Positions 33,684 through 44,821 of a stretch of DNA of 64,000 bases are shown piece by piece (the stretch's first letter is position 1; each line of letters opens with the position of its first letter). A program made the position numbers and the translations under genes. This DNA comes from Epiperipatus broadwayi (taxonomy: Eukaryota; Onychophora; Udeonychophora; Euonychophora; Peripatidae), in NCBI GenBank assembly GCA_028023455.1, contig JAQFVV010006197.1:17545254-17609253 (forward strand). Reading direction: 5' to 3'. The notes under the pieces were generated by a model. It saw only the letters and a list, made by a program, of their open reading frames with translations, was not told where the DNA came from and searched no databases.

Positions 33684-35515
33684 ATGAATTGTTATTATCA
33701 AAATGTTCGTGGTCTTAGAACTAAGACAATTGATTTTAAATTTGAATTGTTATTAAATAAATATGATATTATCTTTTTAACAGAGACTTGGTTAAAAGAA
33801 GAAATTGATAATATTAGTATATTTGATGATAGGTATTGTGTGTATAGATGTGATAGAAATATAATTATGAAACAAGAGGAGGTGGTACTTTGATTTCTAT
33901 TAAAAAAGACATAAAGCATAAACAGATAATTATTAATGATAATAATATTGAATCTTGTTGGATTGAAGTTAGTTTAAAAAATAAAAATAAAATATTGTTA
34001 GGTACTATATATCTTCGACTTACTTTGTCAATGAATGATTTAGATTGCATATTTAGTTAAGATTGAGGATATATTGGTGAAATATAAATATGATATTATT
34101 ATAGTTGTAATAAGAATGTTGATAATAGTAAACTTTATAGATTAAAATTTTTTGTTGAGTTGGTTAGTTTAATTCAACTTAATAGTATTATTAATTTTAG
34201 GGGTGGTATGTTGGATTTATTGTTTAGAACTAAGAATGATTTGAAGTGCAAAGAGGCTGATCAAGCTCTTTTGCCCCCTGATCCTTATCATCCACCTTTG
34301 GAATTTGTAATAGATGGTTCTCATGAACATATAAAGCCTATGGTAAATAGTAAGAGAGATTACAAACATGGTAACTATTATGGCCTTTATAAAGCTTTTG
34401 AGGACATTGATTGGAATGTAATTTTGATGGAAAATGACCCAAATATAGCGGCAAATAATTTTGTTGGTATAGTTCAAAATTGTCTAGATCAATATATTCC
34501 TGTTAGGCATTATTTAAATACTAATAACAAATATCCTAAATGGTTTTCTAGGGAATTGTGTAAGGGCTTAAATAGAAAGCATAAATATCATAGGTTATAT
34601 AAACTAACTAATGATAAACAATTGTATAAGAAATTTAGTGGTTTGCTTGCTTATACTAAAACTCTTATGAAAAGAGATTATAATAATAATTTAAATAGAG
34701 TTGAAAATTTTTTTAGGAATAATCCACAAATGTTTTGGAATTATATAAAAGATCTTAATATTGTTGGAAGTAAAAGTTGTAGATATAATGTAATTAGGCC
34801 TTCTATGGATGATCTAGTCAATCATTTTACTAATATGTATTTAGATACTTCAAGTAATGATAATATGGTTGATATTAAATTTAATAAAGAGAGTTTTTGG
34901 AATATAGATGTTAATAAAATTGCAATTCCTGAAGTGTTTACTGCAATTTCTAAACTTAAATCGAAATCTTCTATGGGATATGATAATATTCCTAATTTTA
35001 TTATCAAGGGTTGTGCTGAATGTTTGGTAGCACCATTGCATTATATCATTAATTTATCAATTGAGAAAACTATTATTCCTGATATATTTAAGATAGCTAA
35101 GATTATACCAATTTTTAAAAAAGGGGATAGATCTGATTCTGGTAATTATAGACCTATTTCAATTCTGTCACCTTTTGCTAGAATTTATGAAAGGTGTATT
35201 TATAGTAATATTATTGTAGATATGATTAAGGTGTTAGCTAGTTATCAGCATGGTTTTTTACCTGGTAAATCTGATGAAACTAATTTAATGGTGATATCTG
35301 ATCATATTGCTCATGCCTTACCTGATCAGAAGCAATTAGATGTTGTATATTTTGATATGACTCAGGCATTTGACAAAGTTTCATATATTAGACTTTTGTA
35401 TAAACTTAAAATGTTGGGTGTTAGTCCTCATTTAGTTGAGTGGTTTTCCAATTATTTGAGGGGTCATAAATCTTATGTATATATGGATAAAACTAATTCT
35501 TTTTTGATAATATGA
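33684..35515 (+). pseudogene. LINE B ORF2: APE endonuclease and RT motifs 0-A
   Basis: The endonuclease starts NCYYQNVRGLRTKT and shows IFLTETWL. It then shifts frame near 33890 (RGGGTLISIKKD, WIEVSLKN, ILLGTIYLR) and again near 34060 before the long frame from about 34100. That frame has MLDLLF, an altered P-D-P-Y-H-P-P in place of DHxP, then RT fingers: KSKSSMGYDNIPNFIIKG, IIPIFKKGDR, NYRPISILSPFARIYE, QHGFLPGKS and motif A as YFDMTQAFDKV. An early stop after SFLII, overlapping the next piece by one codon, marks another frameshift. Confidence 0.85.
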
Positions 35516-35991
35516 TAGGTGTTCCTCAGGGTGGAATATTAGCACCATTGCTTTTTAATGTTTATATGTGTGATCTTGATCATAGCATAAAAAATAGTAT
35601 GATGCTTACTTATGCTGATGATTGTAAGTTATTTAAAAGAATTATTACTTATAGTGATCATATTGAGGTTCAAAAAGATATAGATAGTTTTATTATATGG
35701 TGTAGGTATAACAATATGGAGATTAACATTAATAAAACATGCATTGTTTCCTATACTAATAAAACTGAAAAATCTGTTTATCAATATAAAATTGAGAATG
35801 GTGTTATTAAATATAAAGAGACTGCATCTGATTCAGGAATTATATTTTGTAGCAATTTTACTTTTAATGCGCATATTAAATGTATTATTAATAAAGCATA
35901 CAGAAAAATGGGCTGTATTTTGAGATATGGGAGAGATTTATCTATTTCCATAAAATATAGGTTATTTTTTCTCTTGTTGTTACAGTTTTAG
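35512..35991 (+). pseudogene. LINE B ORF2: RT motifs B-C (YADD)
   Basis: A continuation of the same ORF2 in another frame. Motif B is GVPQGGILAPLLFNVY and motif C is LTYADDCKL with both catalytic aspartates, followed by NNMEININKT and a thumb. It ends at a stop after FFLLLLQF. The next piece (about 35980-36383, INIQSKIYNIEKRFNKLIM) is again shifted. Confidence 0.85.
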
Positions 35992-36077
35992 AATATAATT
36001 CTTGTATATGGAACTTCAATCTGATTAATATTCAGTCTAAAATATATAATATTGAAAAAAGATTTAATAAATTAATA

Positions 36078-36383
36078 ATGGGTGAATGTCAAATTGTTAA
36101 AACAGTATTGAAAGAAAGGAGAATGTTGAAGGATTTGATATTACTGAAAAAGTTGACTGATGGAAAAATTGATGTCAGTAACTGTATATCAAAAATAGAA
36201 TTGAAAGTACCTTGTCGTTTATTAAGAGAAATGCAAACTTTCAAGATTAGTATATGTAAAAATACTTTCTTTGGTAAATCAATTATTAATAGATTGCAAA
36301 TGGTATATAATCTAACTTTTAATAATATTGATATTTTTTGTGATCAATTTGTGATGAATGTTAAAAAACAACTAAATGTATAA
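36078..36383 (+). pseudogene. LINE B ORF2 C-terminal end
   Basis: About 100 codons ending ...FVMNVKKQLNV and a TAA stop. It is the natural C-terminus of the ORF2 protein, after the RT thumb. No zinc knuckle is visible, unlike the L1-like copies. Confidence 0.65.
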
Positions 36384-36660
36384 TTATGAACATATATGTA
36401 TATATAATTGTATGTATTTAGCTTCTATTTGATTATAATTGTTTTTTGTTTTTTTTTTAAATTTTAATTATTATCATTGTTATTATTATTTTTTTTTATT
36501 ATGTATTTCTGTTAAAGTGTAAATGTTGAAATGCACATAATAAATGGATATTGAATTGAATTGAATTATTATTAATATTATTATTGGTACTCATCTTATA
36601 GTTAAAGACGCCATTCTATGTCGCGGTTTTCGTGCCAAAACACATTAAAATGCTGTTTCC

Positions 36661-36735
36661 GTGGCTGACACGTTCGAACCCACGTTTTCTATAATACAAC
36701 TTTGTTTGTTGTGCTACAGAATGCAGGCCACTATG
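36661..36735 (-). repeat. tRNA-like sequence inside the TIR element
   Basis: On the minus strand TGACATAGTGGCC matches an A box and GGGTTCGAACG a B box, at about 45 nt spacing. It may be a SINE head captured by the element. Acceptor-stem pairing is poor, so not a functional tRNA. Confidence 0.45.
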
Positions 36736-37289
36736 TCACGTTGCAATACAGTATGTATGTCACTAAGCAGCAATTACATTTTATGAATTCGCACAATTTA
36801 GAAAATAATTACGACTTGATGAGAGAGTTTGTATTTGAATTGTATTGAAATGTTGTTTCATTGGATTTTTTTATTATTTTAAACTATTGAAATGTTCATA
36901 TGTTTTAAAACAATAATTATAAGACTTTTTACAACGTACTGTATTGAACTTTTATTTGGGTAAATGTTAAATATCTATGTTTTATTGAGTTGCAATTAGG
37001 TAACGTGTCAAGTAACGTACTGTTAGTAACATTCAGGAGACAAAGAAGATTCTACCGTCTGTATATTTTTGAAATAAAAAAGAGTGGTACGAGAAAAATA
37101 TCCAGTAAGAAAAGTCCAAATGTACAGGTTTTTTTGTAAATTTAATAAAAAGCAAATATTATAAACATGTTTAATAAGTAAAGAAGACATTTGTTTGTTG
37201 TTTAAAAAAGTTTGAGTTTCTTTCTTCTATCCGAGTACGCTTACGATTTTGAATTTTTTTATTTTAGCATTACAAACAAACAGAACACT

Positions 37290-37403
37290 AACCCTAAAAC
37301 TAGCCAAAACTTAAAACTAATCCTAAAACTAACCCTAAACCTAACCCTAAAACTAACCCTAAACCTAACCCTAAACCTAACCCTAAACTAACCCTAAATC
37401 TAA
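37290..37403 (-). repeat. Interstitial telomere-like repeats
   Basis: Degenerate runs of CCCTAAA, CCTAACCCTAAA and CCCTAAAACTAA, which read TTTAGGG and TTAGGG on the minus strand. The animal telomere unit is TTAGGG, so these are variants embedded in a mobile element, not a chromosome end. Confidence 0.8.
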
Positions 37404-37454
37404 CCGAAACAACTTTTACTTTTATTACGATTATAATTTTTTTAGTTAAACAAC

Positions 37455-37600
37455 AACAAAAAAAGTCGTAACACAAGTAAAAAAATAACCGATAGAAAAT
37501 TGATTTAAAAAAAGCCGTAACACAAGTAGAAAAATATCCGATAGAAAATTGATAAAAAAAAGCTGTAACACAATTTAAAAAGTATACGATATAAAAAACA
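37455..37600. repeat. Tandem repeat, three copies of about 48 bp
   Basis: Units share AAAAAAAGYCGTAACACAAG and a second half ending CGATAGAAAATTGAT. The third copy is diverged. Confidence 0.8.
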
Positions 37601-37804
37601 CAAATCAAATTGTAATTTGTTGATTTTATTTTACATTTATTATTATCATTTAAATTGTATACGTTAATAAAAAATAATATTTAAAAAAGACGATTTTGTT
37701 TTGTTTTTATTTTCACATTACAAAAAAGCACGGAAAAATTATTAAAATCAACGGCCCGTGAAAACGACGCCATCCTACGGCGTCTTTATCTATAATACAA
37801 GCAC

Positions 37805-38056
<252 letters not shown>

Positions 38057-38059
38057 ACT

Positions 38060-38540
38060 TTGTAGAGTTAACATGTGTTATTTGTCTCTCTGATTTTTGG
38101 ATTCTATAATTCTTATTTGGCTATGTTTTTTTTCTATTTGTGATGGTATTATTAGAGTTTGGAGATTCTATTGATGTTGTTTTGAATGTATTTTATTTTC
38201 TAGTGGTTTTATATTTCAATTTTTATTTATTGATTTCTTTTAACTTATTTTTAAGTAGCCATTTTTTTTAATTCTTTTTGATTTTTTAATCTTATTTTAG
38301 ATTTTTTTTTTTATTTTAGTTTTTTATCTTTGTTGGAATTTTTTTTTTTTTAATTTGATTCATTTTATTCTTTTTGGGTTTTTTTTATCTTTACTTTAGA
38401 TTCTTAATTATCTTACTTTTTAATCTCCTTTGGAATTTTAATTAGTTTCATTTTTTTGTTTGTTTGTTTTTAAAACTTCAGATTTTATTATTATGGATAG
38501 AATGTTCATTTTAAATGTAGTACAGTAAGTGAAAAGACAT
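38060..38540. other. T-rich region before LINE C ORF1
   Basis: Strongly T-rich and non-coding. It may be the 5' UTR of LINE C, but no boundary is visible. Confidence 0.5.
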
Positions 38541-38548
38541 TTAAAAAT

Positions 38549-39358
38549 ATGTCATCTACAAATAAAGCATTATGGAGGTTTAAAAATTGTAGAGCAGGAA
38601 TTAATTTAAATTTGACTTTAAATAATGGATCTAGTTCTGATTCCTTATCTAATTCTTTAGATAATAATTACAGTCTTGAATTACTTCAGCAGATGAATAG
38701 AAAACTTGATATGCTGCCTGTTTTACAGAATAGTATCGATTCCTTATCTCAGTCTTTTGCTAAACTTACTTTAGAACTTGAATTAGTTCAAAATAATATA
38801 AAAATATTGATTAGAGAATTTAATGAAATGCAAGAAAAAGTAAAAGCACGAGATTCTTTGTTATGCAATTTGAAAAAAGAAATTTTTTATTTAAAGCAGC
38901 AAAGATTAGAAAACAATATTGAAATTGTTGGTGTTGAATATGCTAATGATGAAAATTTATTTAATATTGTTGAAAATATAGCTAAAAAATTAGAATTGTC
39001 AGACTTTAATAAAAATTATATTAATTCTATTTATAGATTAAAATATGGAGGTAGTTTTAGGCCTGTAATAAAAGTTAATTTTGGTAGTAAAATGGTAAGA
39101 GATTTATTCTTGTTAGAAGGTAAAAGAATTAAATTATATCTATCTGATGTTTTGCCTATTGTTACAGTTGATAAGCATATATATTTAAATGAAGATTTGT
39201 TGCCTGAAAATAGGAAATTATTTTGGAAAGTTTGTACAATGGCTAAAGAAAATAAGTATAGGTTTGTTTGGATTAAAGATGGGAAAATTTGGTTGAGGAA
39301 AGATACAGGGGATAGGGCTATTAGGATTGATTCTGAATCCGATTTGTCTAATTTATGA
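38549..39358 (+). CDS. LINE C ORF1 protein, intact
   Basis: 270 codons from ATG to TGA without interruption. Residues about 45-120 are heptad-like (LLQQMNRKLDML, LELVQNNIKIL, LKKEIFYLKQQ), a probable coiled coil for oligomerisation. Next comes RLENNIEIVGVEYANDENLF, and the PVIKVNF and RDLFL segments of an RRM-like domain. The C-terminal domain then reads YLNEDLLPENRKLFWKVCTM and RFVWIKDGKIWLRK. This is the transposase_22-like ORF1p plan common in animal CR1/L2 LINEs. These proteins bind RNA and chaperone target-primed reverse transcription. There is no sign of host domestication. Confidence 0.85.
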   Translation: MSSTNKALWRFKNCRAGINLNLTLNNGSSSDSLSNSLDNNYSLELLQQMNRKLDMLPVLQNSIDSLSQSFAKLTLELELVQNNIKILIREFNEMQEKVKARDSLLCNLKKEIFYLKQQRLENNIEIVGVEYANDENLFNIVENIAKKLELSDFNKNYINSIYRLKYGGSFRPVIKVNFGSKMVRDLFLLEGKRIKLYLSDVLPIVTVDKHIYLNEDLLPENRKLFWKVCTMAKENKYRFVWIKDGKIWLRKDTGDRAIRIDSESDLSNL

Positions 39359-39399
39359 CATGGGTTATTTTTTCAAAATATTGTTACAGGAGAAGATAA

Positions 39400-41202
39400 T
39401 TTGGCTCTTGATAATTTTAAGATTTTTCATATAAATATTCGTAGTGTGAGGAAACACTTTGATGAGTTGTTAATTCTTTTACATTAGACTTGATTATTCA
39501 TTTGATATTATAATTTTGTCTGAGATCTGGATTAAGGAAGGTGAAAAAGGACTGTATGAGTTAGAGGGATTTACATCAATTATTAATTCTAGAATTAATA
39601 ATAGGTCAGGTGGAGTTTTAGTTTATTATAAATGAATGTTTTGTGTGACTTCTATTGATGCAGTTCTTGTTTCTTCTGAGTGTCTTGTTTTAAATTTTGT
39701 TTTAGGTTCAGACAAATTAACACTTATTGCTCTGTATAGGTCTTGCAGTCATACAGTTGTCAGTTTTAGTGGTGAACTTGGTGATTTATTTACTAGATTA
39801 AATGATAAATTCATTATTCTTGTTGGTGACTTGAATATTGATATTTCTGGTGAAATTTCTGTTGCTGCTCAACATTATTTAAATATGCTGTCACTTTTTG
39901 GATTTATTCAATGTTTATTTTATCCTACATGTGTTACATCTTCATCATCTTCACTTATTTATGTCTTTGCTAGATGTCCTAAAAATATTCTTTTGAAAAC
40001 ATCTTTTTTGGATTGGTGTCTTACAGATCACAGAGGAATTGTTGTTACTTTTAAAAAGAATTTTTCTCATAGTAAAAAGTGTTTTAAACTTTTATCTCAT
40101 GATCGTTTGCATTCCTTAATTACTAAATATGATTGGAATTTAATCTTTGAGTTGAATGATTTAAATTGTGGATTTTCATTCTTTGATGACAAGATGAAAG
40201 AGTTTATAGATTATTGTTCTTTTATAAAATATATAAAGAAGAAAGATTTGAAAAGACATGATCGGATTACAAATGAGTTAATATTAAAAGTTAACAGAAA
40301 GAAGAAATTGTACAAGCTTTTCAAAAGGTTTCCTGCTAATGAAGAATTTAAAATTCAGCTAAAGAATCTTGATAAAGAAATAAAGAAAGATATAGTCAAA
40401 GCTAAATTGTTTTTCTATTCTACTCAAATTGATTCTTTAAAATCAACTAAATTAAGCAACTTTTGGACTGTTGTTAAAAAATGTATTTTTAAAGGATTCT
40501 CACAAATTTCTAGACTAAAGATTAATGAAATATCTATTGATGTTTTAAATAATTCAAAACTAATAGCTGATCATTTCTATCAATATTTTGTACATAGTGT
40601 GGAATTGTTAATGAATAGTTTTGAAAATAATTGCAGTTCTCATGTTTTTCAATATGAGAAATCTATCCTGAATTCTTTTGTTTTTAAAAAGATTGAAGAT
40701 TGTGAAATATGTTGGTTTGGATTGTATTTCTGTAAAAATATTAATTGAAAATGTTTCCATTCTTTTACCAATTTTATCTTTTTTATTTAATTCTTCTATT
40801 GATTCGGGTATATTTCCAGATTGTTTAAAATCTGCTGTTGTTACACCTATTTTTAAGAGTGGGAATAGGGAATGTTTGAAAAACTACAGGCCAATTTCTA
40901 TTTTATAAGCATTGTCTCAAATTTTGGAAATGTGTGTAAAAAACAGAATTGTTTTGTTTTTTCAAAAATATAATTTATTTTCAAATAATCAATTTGAGTT
41001 TTTGCCAGGAAGATCTACAGAACTGCCTTTATCTGAATATGTTTCAGTCATCATTGAATCTTTAGAAAAAGGTTTCAAAACTATAGGCATTTATTTAGAT
41101 TTGCAGAAAGCATTTGACTGTGTTCAACGTGATATATTAATAATTAAGTTACACTATTGTGGCATAAGGAGTTCTATGCTTGAATGTTTAAATCTTATTT
41201 AA
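39400..41202 (+). pseudogene. LINE C ORF2: endonuclease and RT fingers
   Basis: Pieces in order: FKIFHINIRSVRKHFDELL, a frameshift near 39485, IILSEIWIKEGEKGLYELEG, SGGVLVYYK, a TGA at 39633, then a 370-codon frame with IILVGDLNID, TDHRGIVVTF and a long linker. Near 40700 the frame shifts to LIENVSILLPILSFLFNSSI, TPIFKSGNRE and NYRPISIL. A stop at 40906 interrupts before FEFLPGRST and motif A IYLDLQKAFDCV. Catalytic endonuclease and RT residues are largely kept, so decay is recent. Confidence 0.85.
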
Positions 41203-42209
41203 GTAATAGAAGCCAATTTGTTAAAATTAATAATATTTTGAGTGATTCTGAAATAATTAGATATGGAGTTTCTCAAGGTTCAATCCTGGGTCCATTGTAA
41301 TTTACTGTTTATATTAACGATCTGCTTGATCTTTCTCTTCATTCTAACATTTTTTGTTTTGCAGATGATACTACTTTGGTTACTTCAGCAGTTTCATATA
41401 GTTTACTTGAGAAACTTGTGAATGAAGATTTATTTAAAATTACACAATGGATGAACAATAATAGATTACTGCTAAATATTAATAAATGTAATTACATAAT
41501 ATATTCTCTTAAAAATATTCCAGCAAAAGACTTGTTAATTCAATTGCCTTATGTGAATCAAATGTCTTGTCAGAAAATTACCAGGACTTCAACAATTTCT
41601 TACCTTGGCTTGGTTTTGGATGAGTATTTACATTGGGATAAGCATATTTTTTGGCTTCAAGTAAAATTAAGAAAACTTAGTTTTCTTTTTTATAGATTAA
41701 GAGATTGTTTGAATAAATCTGTCCTATTAAGTATATATAAACAAATTTTCTTAAGCAGACTTTGTTATGGTATAACATTATGGGATGGCACTGCAGCATA
41801 TTTTTTTAAGTCTTTGCAAACACTACAAAATTTTACATTAAGAATTATTTTGTTTAAACCTTTGGATTTGCCAAGATTTGAATTATGTAAGTGTGCTGGA
41901 GTTTTAACTATTAATCAATTATTTTTGGTGAATATTTTGTGTTATTATATTAAATACAAAGGAATGAATAAAAATAATTCTTCATCAATAATTGTGACTA
42001 GATCAAGTAATTTTGATTTATTTTTTGAACCAGCATACTTTAAAACTCATTTTAGCTATCAGAAATGTTATTTTGGTCCAAGATTTCACAATATTTTTAT
42101 AAGGAACATTGGATTTAATGTTAATAACCTATCAAGGCAAACTTTGAGAAAATTCATTATGGACTGGATTATAATTGATAATAATGAAAAACTTTTTGTT
42201 TCTTTTTAA
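41203..42209 (+). pseudogene. LINE C ORF2: RT motifs B-C and C-terminus
   Basis: YGVSQGSILGPL is motif B, followed by one in-frame stop (41298), FTVYINDLLDL and motif C CFADDTTLV at about 41360-41385. From there a clean frame runs to 42209, with MNNNRLLLNINKCNYI, SYLGLVLDEYLHWDKHI and CYGITLWDG, all standard for CR1/L2-group RTs. Ends ...NNEKLFVSF. Confidence 0.88.
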
Positions 42210-42322
42210 TTATTTTATTATATATTAATGTTTTTTTATTTTATTTGCATATGTACTTTTGTTAAGCTCCATGCGTGATTTTTTATCGCAAGGAGATTAT
42301 ACGTTTATTAAATTAAAATTAA

Positions 42323-42360
42323 ATAATAATAATAATAATGATGATGATGATGATGATGAT
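42323..42360. repeat. AAT/GAT microsatellite, LINE C tail
   Basis: Six AAT followed by about seven GAT units at the 3' end of LINE C. Confidence 0.85.
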
Positions 42361-43249
42361 TCAATAATAATAGTTTTTATTAATCTTTTAGGTTGCATCA
42401 CATTACATAACTTTGATTGTAAGGGTTCCAGGTGTTATCATGTTGTACAGGTTTTTATATGGATCAATTTTAATACATTAATCAGTTTTCAAGATATATT
42501 TTTTTTACAAATGCTGCTACTAATTTTGGATACAGAGATGGGTATGAAGTTTAATCATTAAAGTCATTAAAAATAGTTCAATATAAAACTCAACTTCATA
42601 GATAGATAGATCTAACCTACGATTGTAAATCTGGCATCATATTGGAAGTTACTTAAAGTCATTAAATTAATGTTGATTATTGTTCATTTAATTGTTAATT
42701 TTGGAGTACAATAGAGAGTAACATAATTCATGTGTTATGAAATCATGCTATGGGTGTGGTACAACGAACAAAGTCAATTATCATCATCATCATTCTCTTT
42801 TTTCCCATGATATTATTACATCAAATAAAATTATATATATATTTCTATTTTATTGACAAGATCATATGTGCTTTACCTCTACAGTTTTAACAAAAAATAT
42901 CAATTACACAGTCAAAGATGTGCTCTAATTTTGCTTCTGTTATTCTTGAAATTCTAAAGTCATCTTTGATTTTTTAAAACTATCTTATTGTAGACAAAAT
43001 TTTTGTAATTCTTTATGATTTGTTAATGCTATTCAATAATTGTTTGCTTAATTTCATCTGCTCATTATCTATTTCACTAACAGTAGTCACATTTATGTCT
43101 GCTCAATAGTCATGAGATATTTATTGTTAATTATTGATTGTTTTTATTTTAATTTGAATTAAGCATTGGGTTGCTGTACTTTTTAAAATAATATTTAAAA
43201 TTTTATATACATGTGTGTGTGTATGCTTATTCACTTATTTATTTTCCAG

Positions 43250-43418
43250 GTTTTTGATATTTATTGCTTCATTTCTATCATTGGGCTTAATAGCAGCTAA
43301 TATTTACTTTTTGATTGATTATGTTCGTAAAAAATTGGAAGGACTAGTTTCTCTAGCTGTAGTAATTGTGATCTTCACCATCGTCATGATTATTTATCAT
43401 TTGATTTTATTATATTTT
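43250..43418 (+). CDS. SLC11/NRAMP (DMT1-like) exon, membrane segments 11-12
   Basis: This 169-nt exon runs from a TTATTTTCCAG acceptor to a GTAAGT donor. Its first base completes the split Arg codon from 24649. It then reads FLIFIASFLSLGLIAANIYF, LIDYVRKKLEGLVSLAVVIV and IFTIVMIIYHLILLYF. Two hydrophobic helices separated by a short basic loop match the ICSINMYFVVVYV...VAYLxFVFYL region of DMT1 in position and spacing, though the residues here are diverged. Across the 18.6 kb intron the reading frame and family alignment stay continuous. Confidence rests on junction phase, donor quality and the conserved N-x-YF...YV pattern. Confidence 0.9.
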
Positions 43419-43664
43419 GTAAGTAATTTTTAAGTTTTTTTCCTCTAATATTAAAAGTATTAATTTTATATGTTCTTTGATAACTTCACAAATAAAGGAA
43501 CAGCTAAGCAAAGGAATAACTATCTTCTCTTATCCCATTTTAATGTTAAATCTCAGCAGTACTTTCTCATATTGCATTTATTTAATGACTAATAAAGATT
43601 ATGAGTTATTTGAATAAAATTCAGTTCTACATGATAAATATTCATCTCTGCTTTGGAAGAACTA

Positions 43665-43715
43665 GCAAAGAGTGTCAGACTCTGGAACTTAAGATCTCTG
43701 GATTGATTCTGGTTT
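43665..43715 (+). repeat. Possible tRNA-derived SINE head
   Basis: AAGAGTGTCAGACTCTGGAA resembles an A-box region, and GGATTGATTCTGG about 45 nt later a mutated B box. Single copy seen. Confidence 0.35.
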
Positions 43716-43963
43716 TGCAGTTCTGGAACTCAAACTTTTTATGAACTGCCTAGACTTGTTATTGTATCTGTTTTGAATCACTGCAGGTTACAAACATAAA
43801 ACTCTACCACTAGTAAATAAAATAAAGTCATTCATCACATGTCCAATTTTATAAGTTTGTAAATAAAAAATAATGAATGGTGCTAATTGCTCAAACAAGC
43901 TTTATTGATAAGTGGCACAAGAGAAAGCATTTAAAAATCCCTACCTAGAAACTATCCCCAATG

Positions 43964-43992
43964 GTTTCTTGCTTTGGCAATCCTCAGTGAGG
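43964..43992 (-). ncRNA. Truncated hammerhead, family 2 left arm
   Basis: Minus strand: CCUCA, CUGAGGA, UUGC-CAAA-GCAA and GAAAC are identical to the right-arm copy, but the following UGGUCUGAGG is deleted. That removes stem III, the cleavage site and the 3' strand of stem I. It cannot cleave itself but could act in trans as an enzyme half. Confidence 0.65.
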
Positions 43993-44131
43993 CACTAGGG
44001 TAATTTCAGACATTAAATAAAGACATATAAGTGTTTGAAAATTTCAGATTTTCTACTTAATATTTAACTTTTAGATGAATGCTGGCTTTGAGTTGATATT
44101 TTTCGATCTAGCATCTGAAGTTATCCTAGCA

Positions 44132-44170
44132 CCTCACTGAGGATTGCCAAAGCAAGAAACTGGTCTGAGG
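44132..44170 (+). ncRNA. Hammerhead self-cleaving ribozyme, intact core (family 2)
   Basis: Stem I CCUCA (44132-44136) pairs with UGAGG (44166-44170). The core CUGAGGA is at 44137-44143. Stem II UUGC/GCAA has a CAAA loop (44144-44155). GAA is at 44156-44158. Stem III AC/GU (44159-44160, 44163-44164) has a two-nt UG linker. C17 at 44165 is the expected cleavage site. Every invariant hammerhead base is present and all helices pair perfectly. The two-bp stem III is typical of the minimal type I hammerheads of Penelope-like elements, retrozymes and newt satellites, which often cleave as dimers. It lies on the SLC11 sense strand. Confidence 0.8.
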
Positions 44171-44821
44171 ATTGGGGATAGTTTCTAATTAGAGAATTTT
44201 TAAATGCTTTCTCTTGCAACATTTATCAATAAAACTTGTTTGTGCAATTAGCACCACTCATTATTTTATAAAACTCAATCCATTTAAATATTCGCAAAAA
44301 TTAGAAGAAAAAAAGTTATCATTTAAATATTACTAACTTTTTTTCTAATTTTGCAGAATGTTTAATCATATATTTTTAAATTCACTACTAATAACGTTGG
44401 TTTTTTTCTATGTTAAAAAGTTTGAAAATTATAAATACTGTTTTACTTATAATCTATGTGATGCTTTATCTTTTTAAAATTTAACTAAAAATATATTTAT
44501 GTTTATAATCAATTTGAACGTTATATATTGAAGCCAACTAGCAACAATGTTCTCAAGTATTGAATAGTGAAGTGATCATTTGATATATAGATTTGCTGTC
44601 AGTAATCATTAAATATTATCTGGCCAAAATACCCCCCCCCTGCCTAAGTTGTTAGAGTCATTAAAGAATGACTTGTTTCAACACAAACAGTTTTCTTGAT
44701 TCCTTTTTAATTCCTCCCCCCCCCCCCAGATCTTCTTTTTTTATTGCTTTTATCGATTTAAATTTCTTGCTAAGCATTTCAAAAGTTGTTCAGAAAGTCT
44801 AAAAATAAAGTATCAGACTGA

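Larger units (their letters stand above)
33117..36590 (+). mobile_element. LINE B, CR1/Jockey-like, nearly full length
   Basis: In order: ORF1 end (33138-33677), ORF2 endonuclease in frameshifted pieces (33684-34150), endonuclease end and RT (34160-35515), RT continuation with YADD (35512-35991) and C-terminus (to 36383), then a 3' UTR ending TTGAATTGAATTGAATT and ATT repeats. Only a handful of frameshifts separate the pieces, so the copy is relatively young but not functional. It lies head-to-tail after the ATT tail of LINE A. Confidence 0.9.
38540..42370 (+). mobile_element. LINE C, CR1/L2-like, nearly full length
   Basis: An intact ORF1 (38549-39358) is followed by ORF2 from about 39400 to 42209, interrupted by stops and frameshifts near 39485, 39633, 40700, 40906, 41190 and 41298. 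The 3' UTR ends in AAT and GAT triplets (42323-42360), a simple-repeat tail typical of the CR1/L2 group. ORF2 has APE endonuclease and RT with FADD. No poly-A tail. Confidence 0.88.
43866..44271. mobile_element. Foldback element with hammerheads, family 2
   Basis: About 405 bp with inverted arms 43866-44001 and 44120-44271 (AATGGTGCTAATTGC... and inverse). Each arm includes a hammerhead reading outward from the centre: intact in the right arm, and missing ten bases in the left arm. The 118-bp centre is non-coding and shows no similarity to the family 1 interior. The arms match at about 90%. Confidence 0.8.

Noticed and set aside
37290-37403. True telomere or chromosome end
   Set aside because: Repeats are degenerate, short and enclosed between the inverted ends of a mobile element with LINE sequence on both sides.
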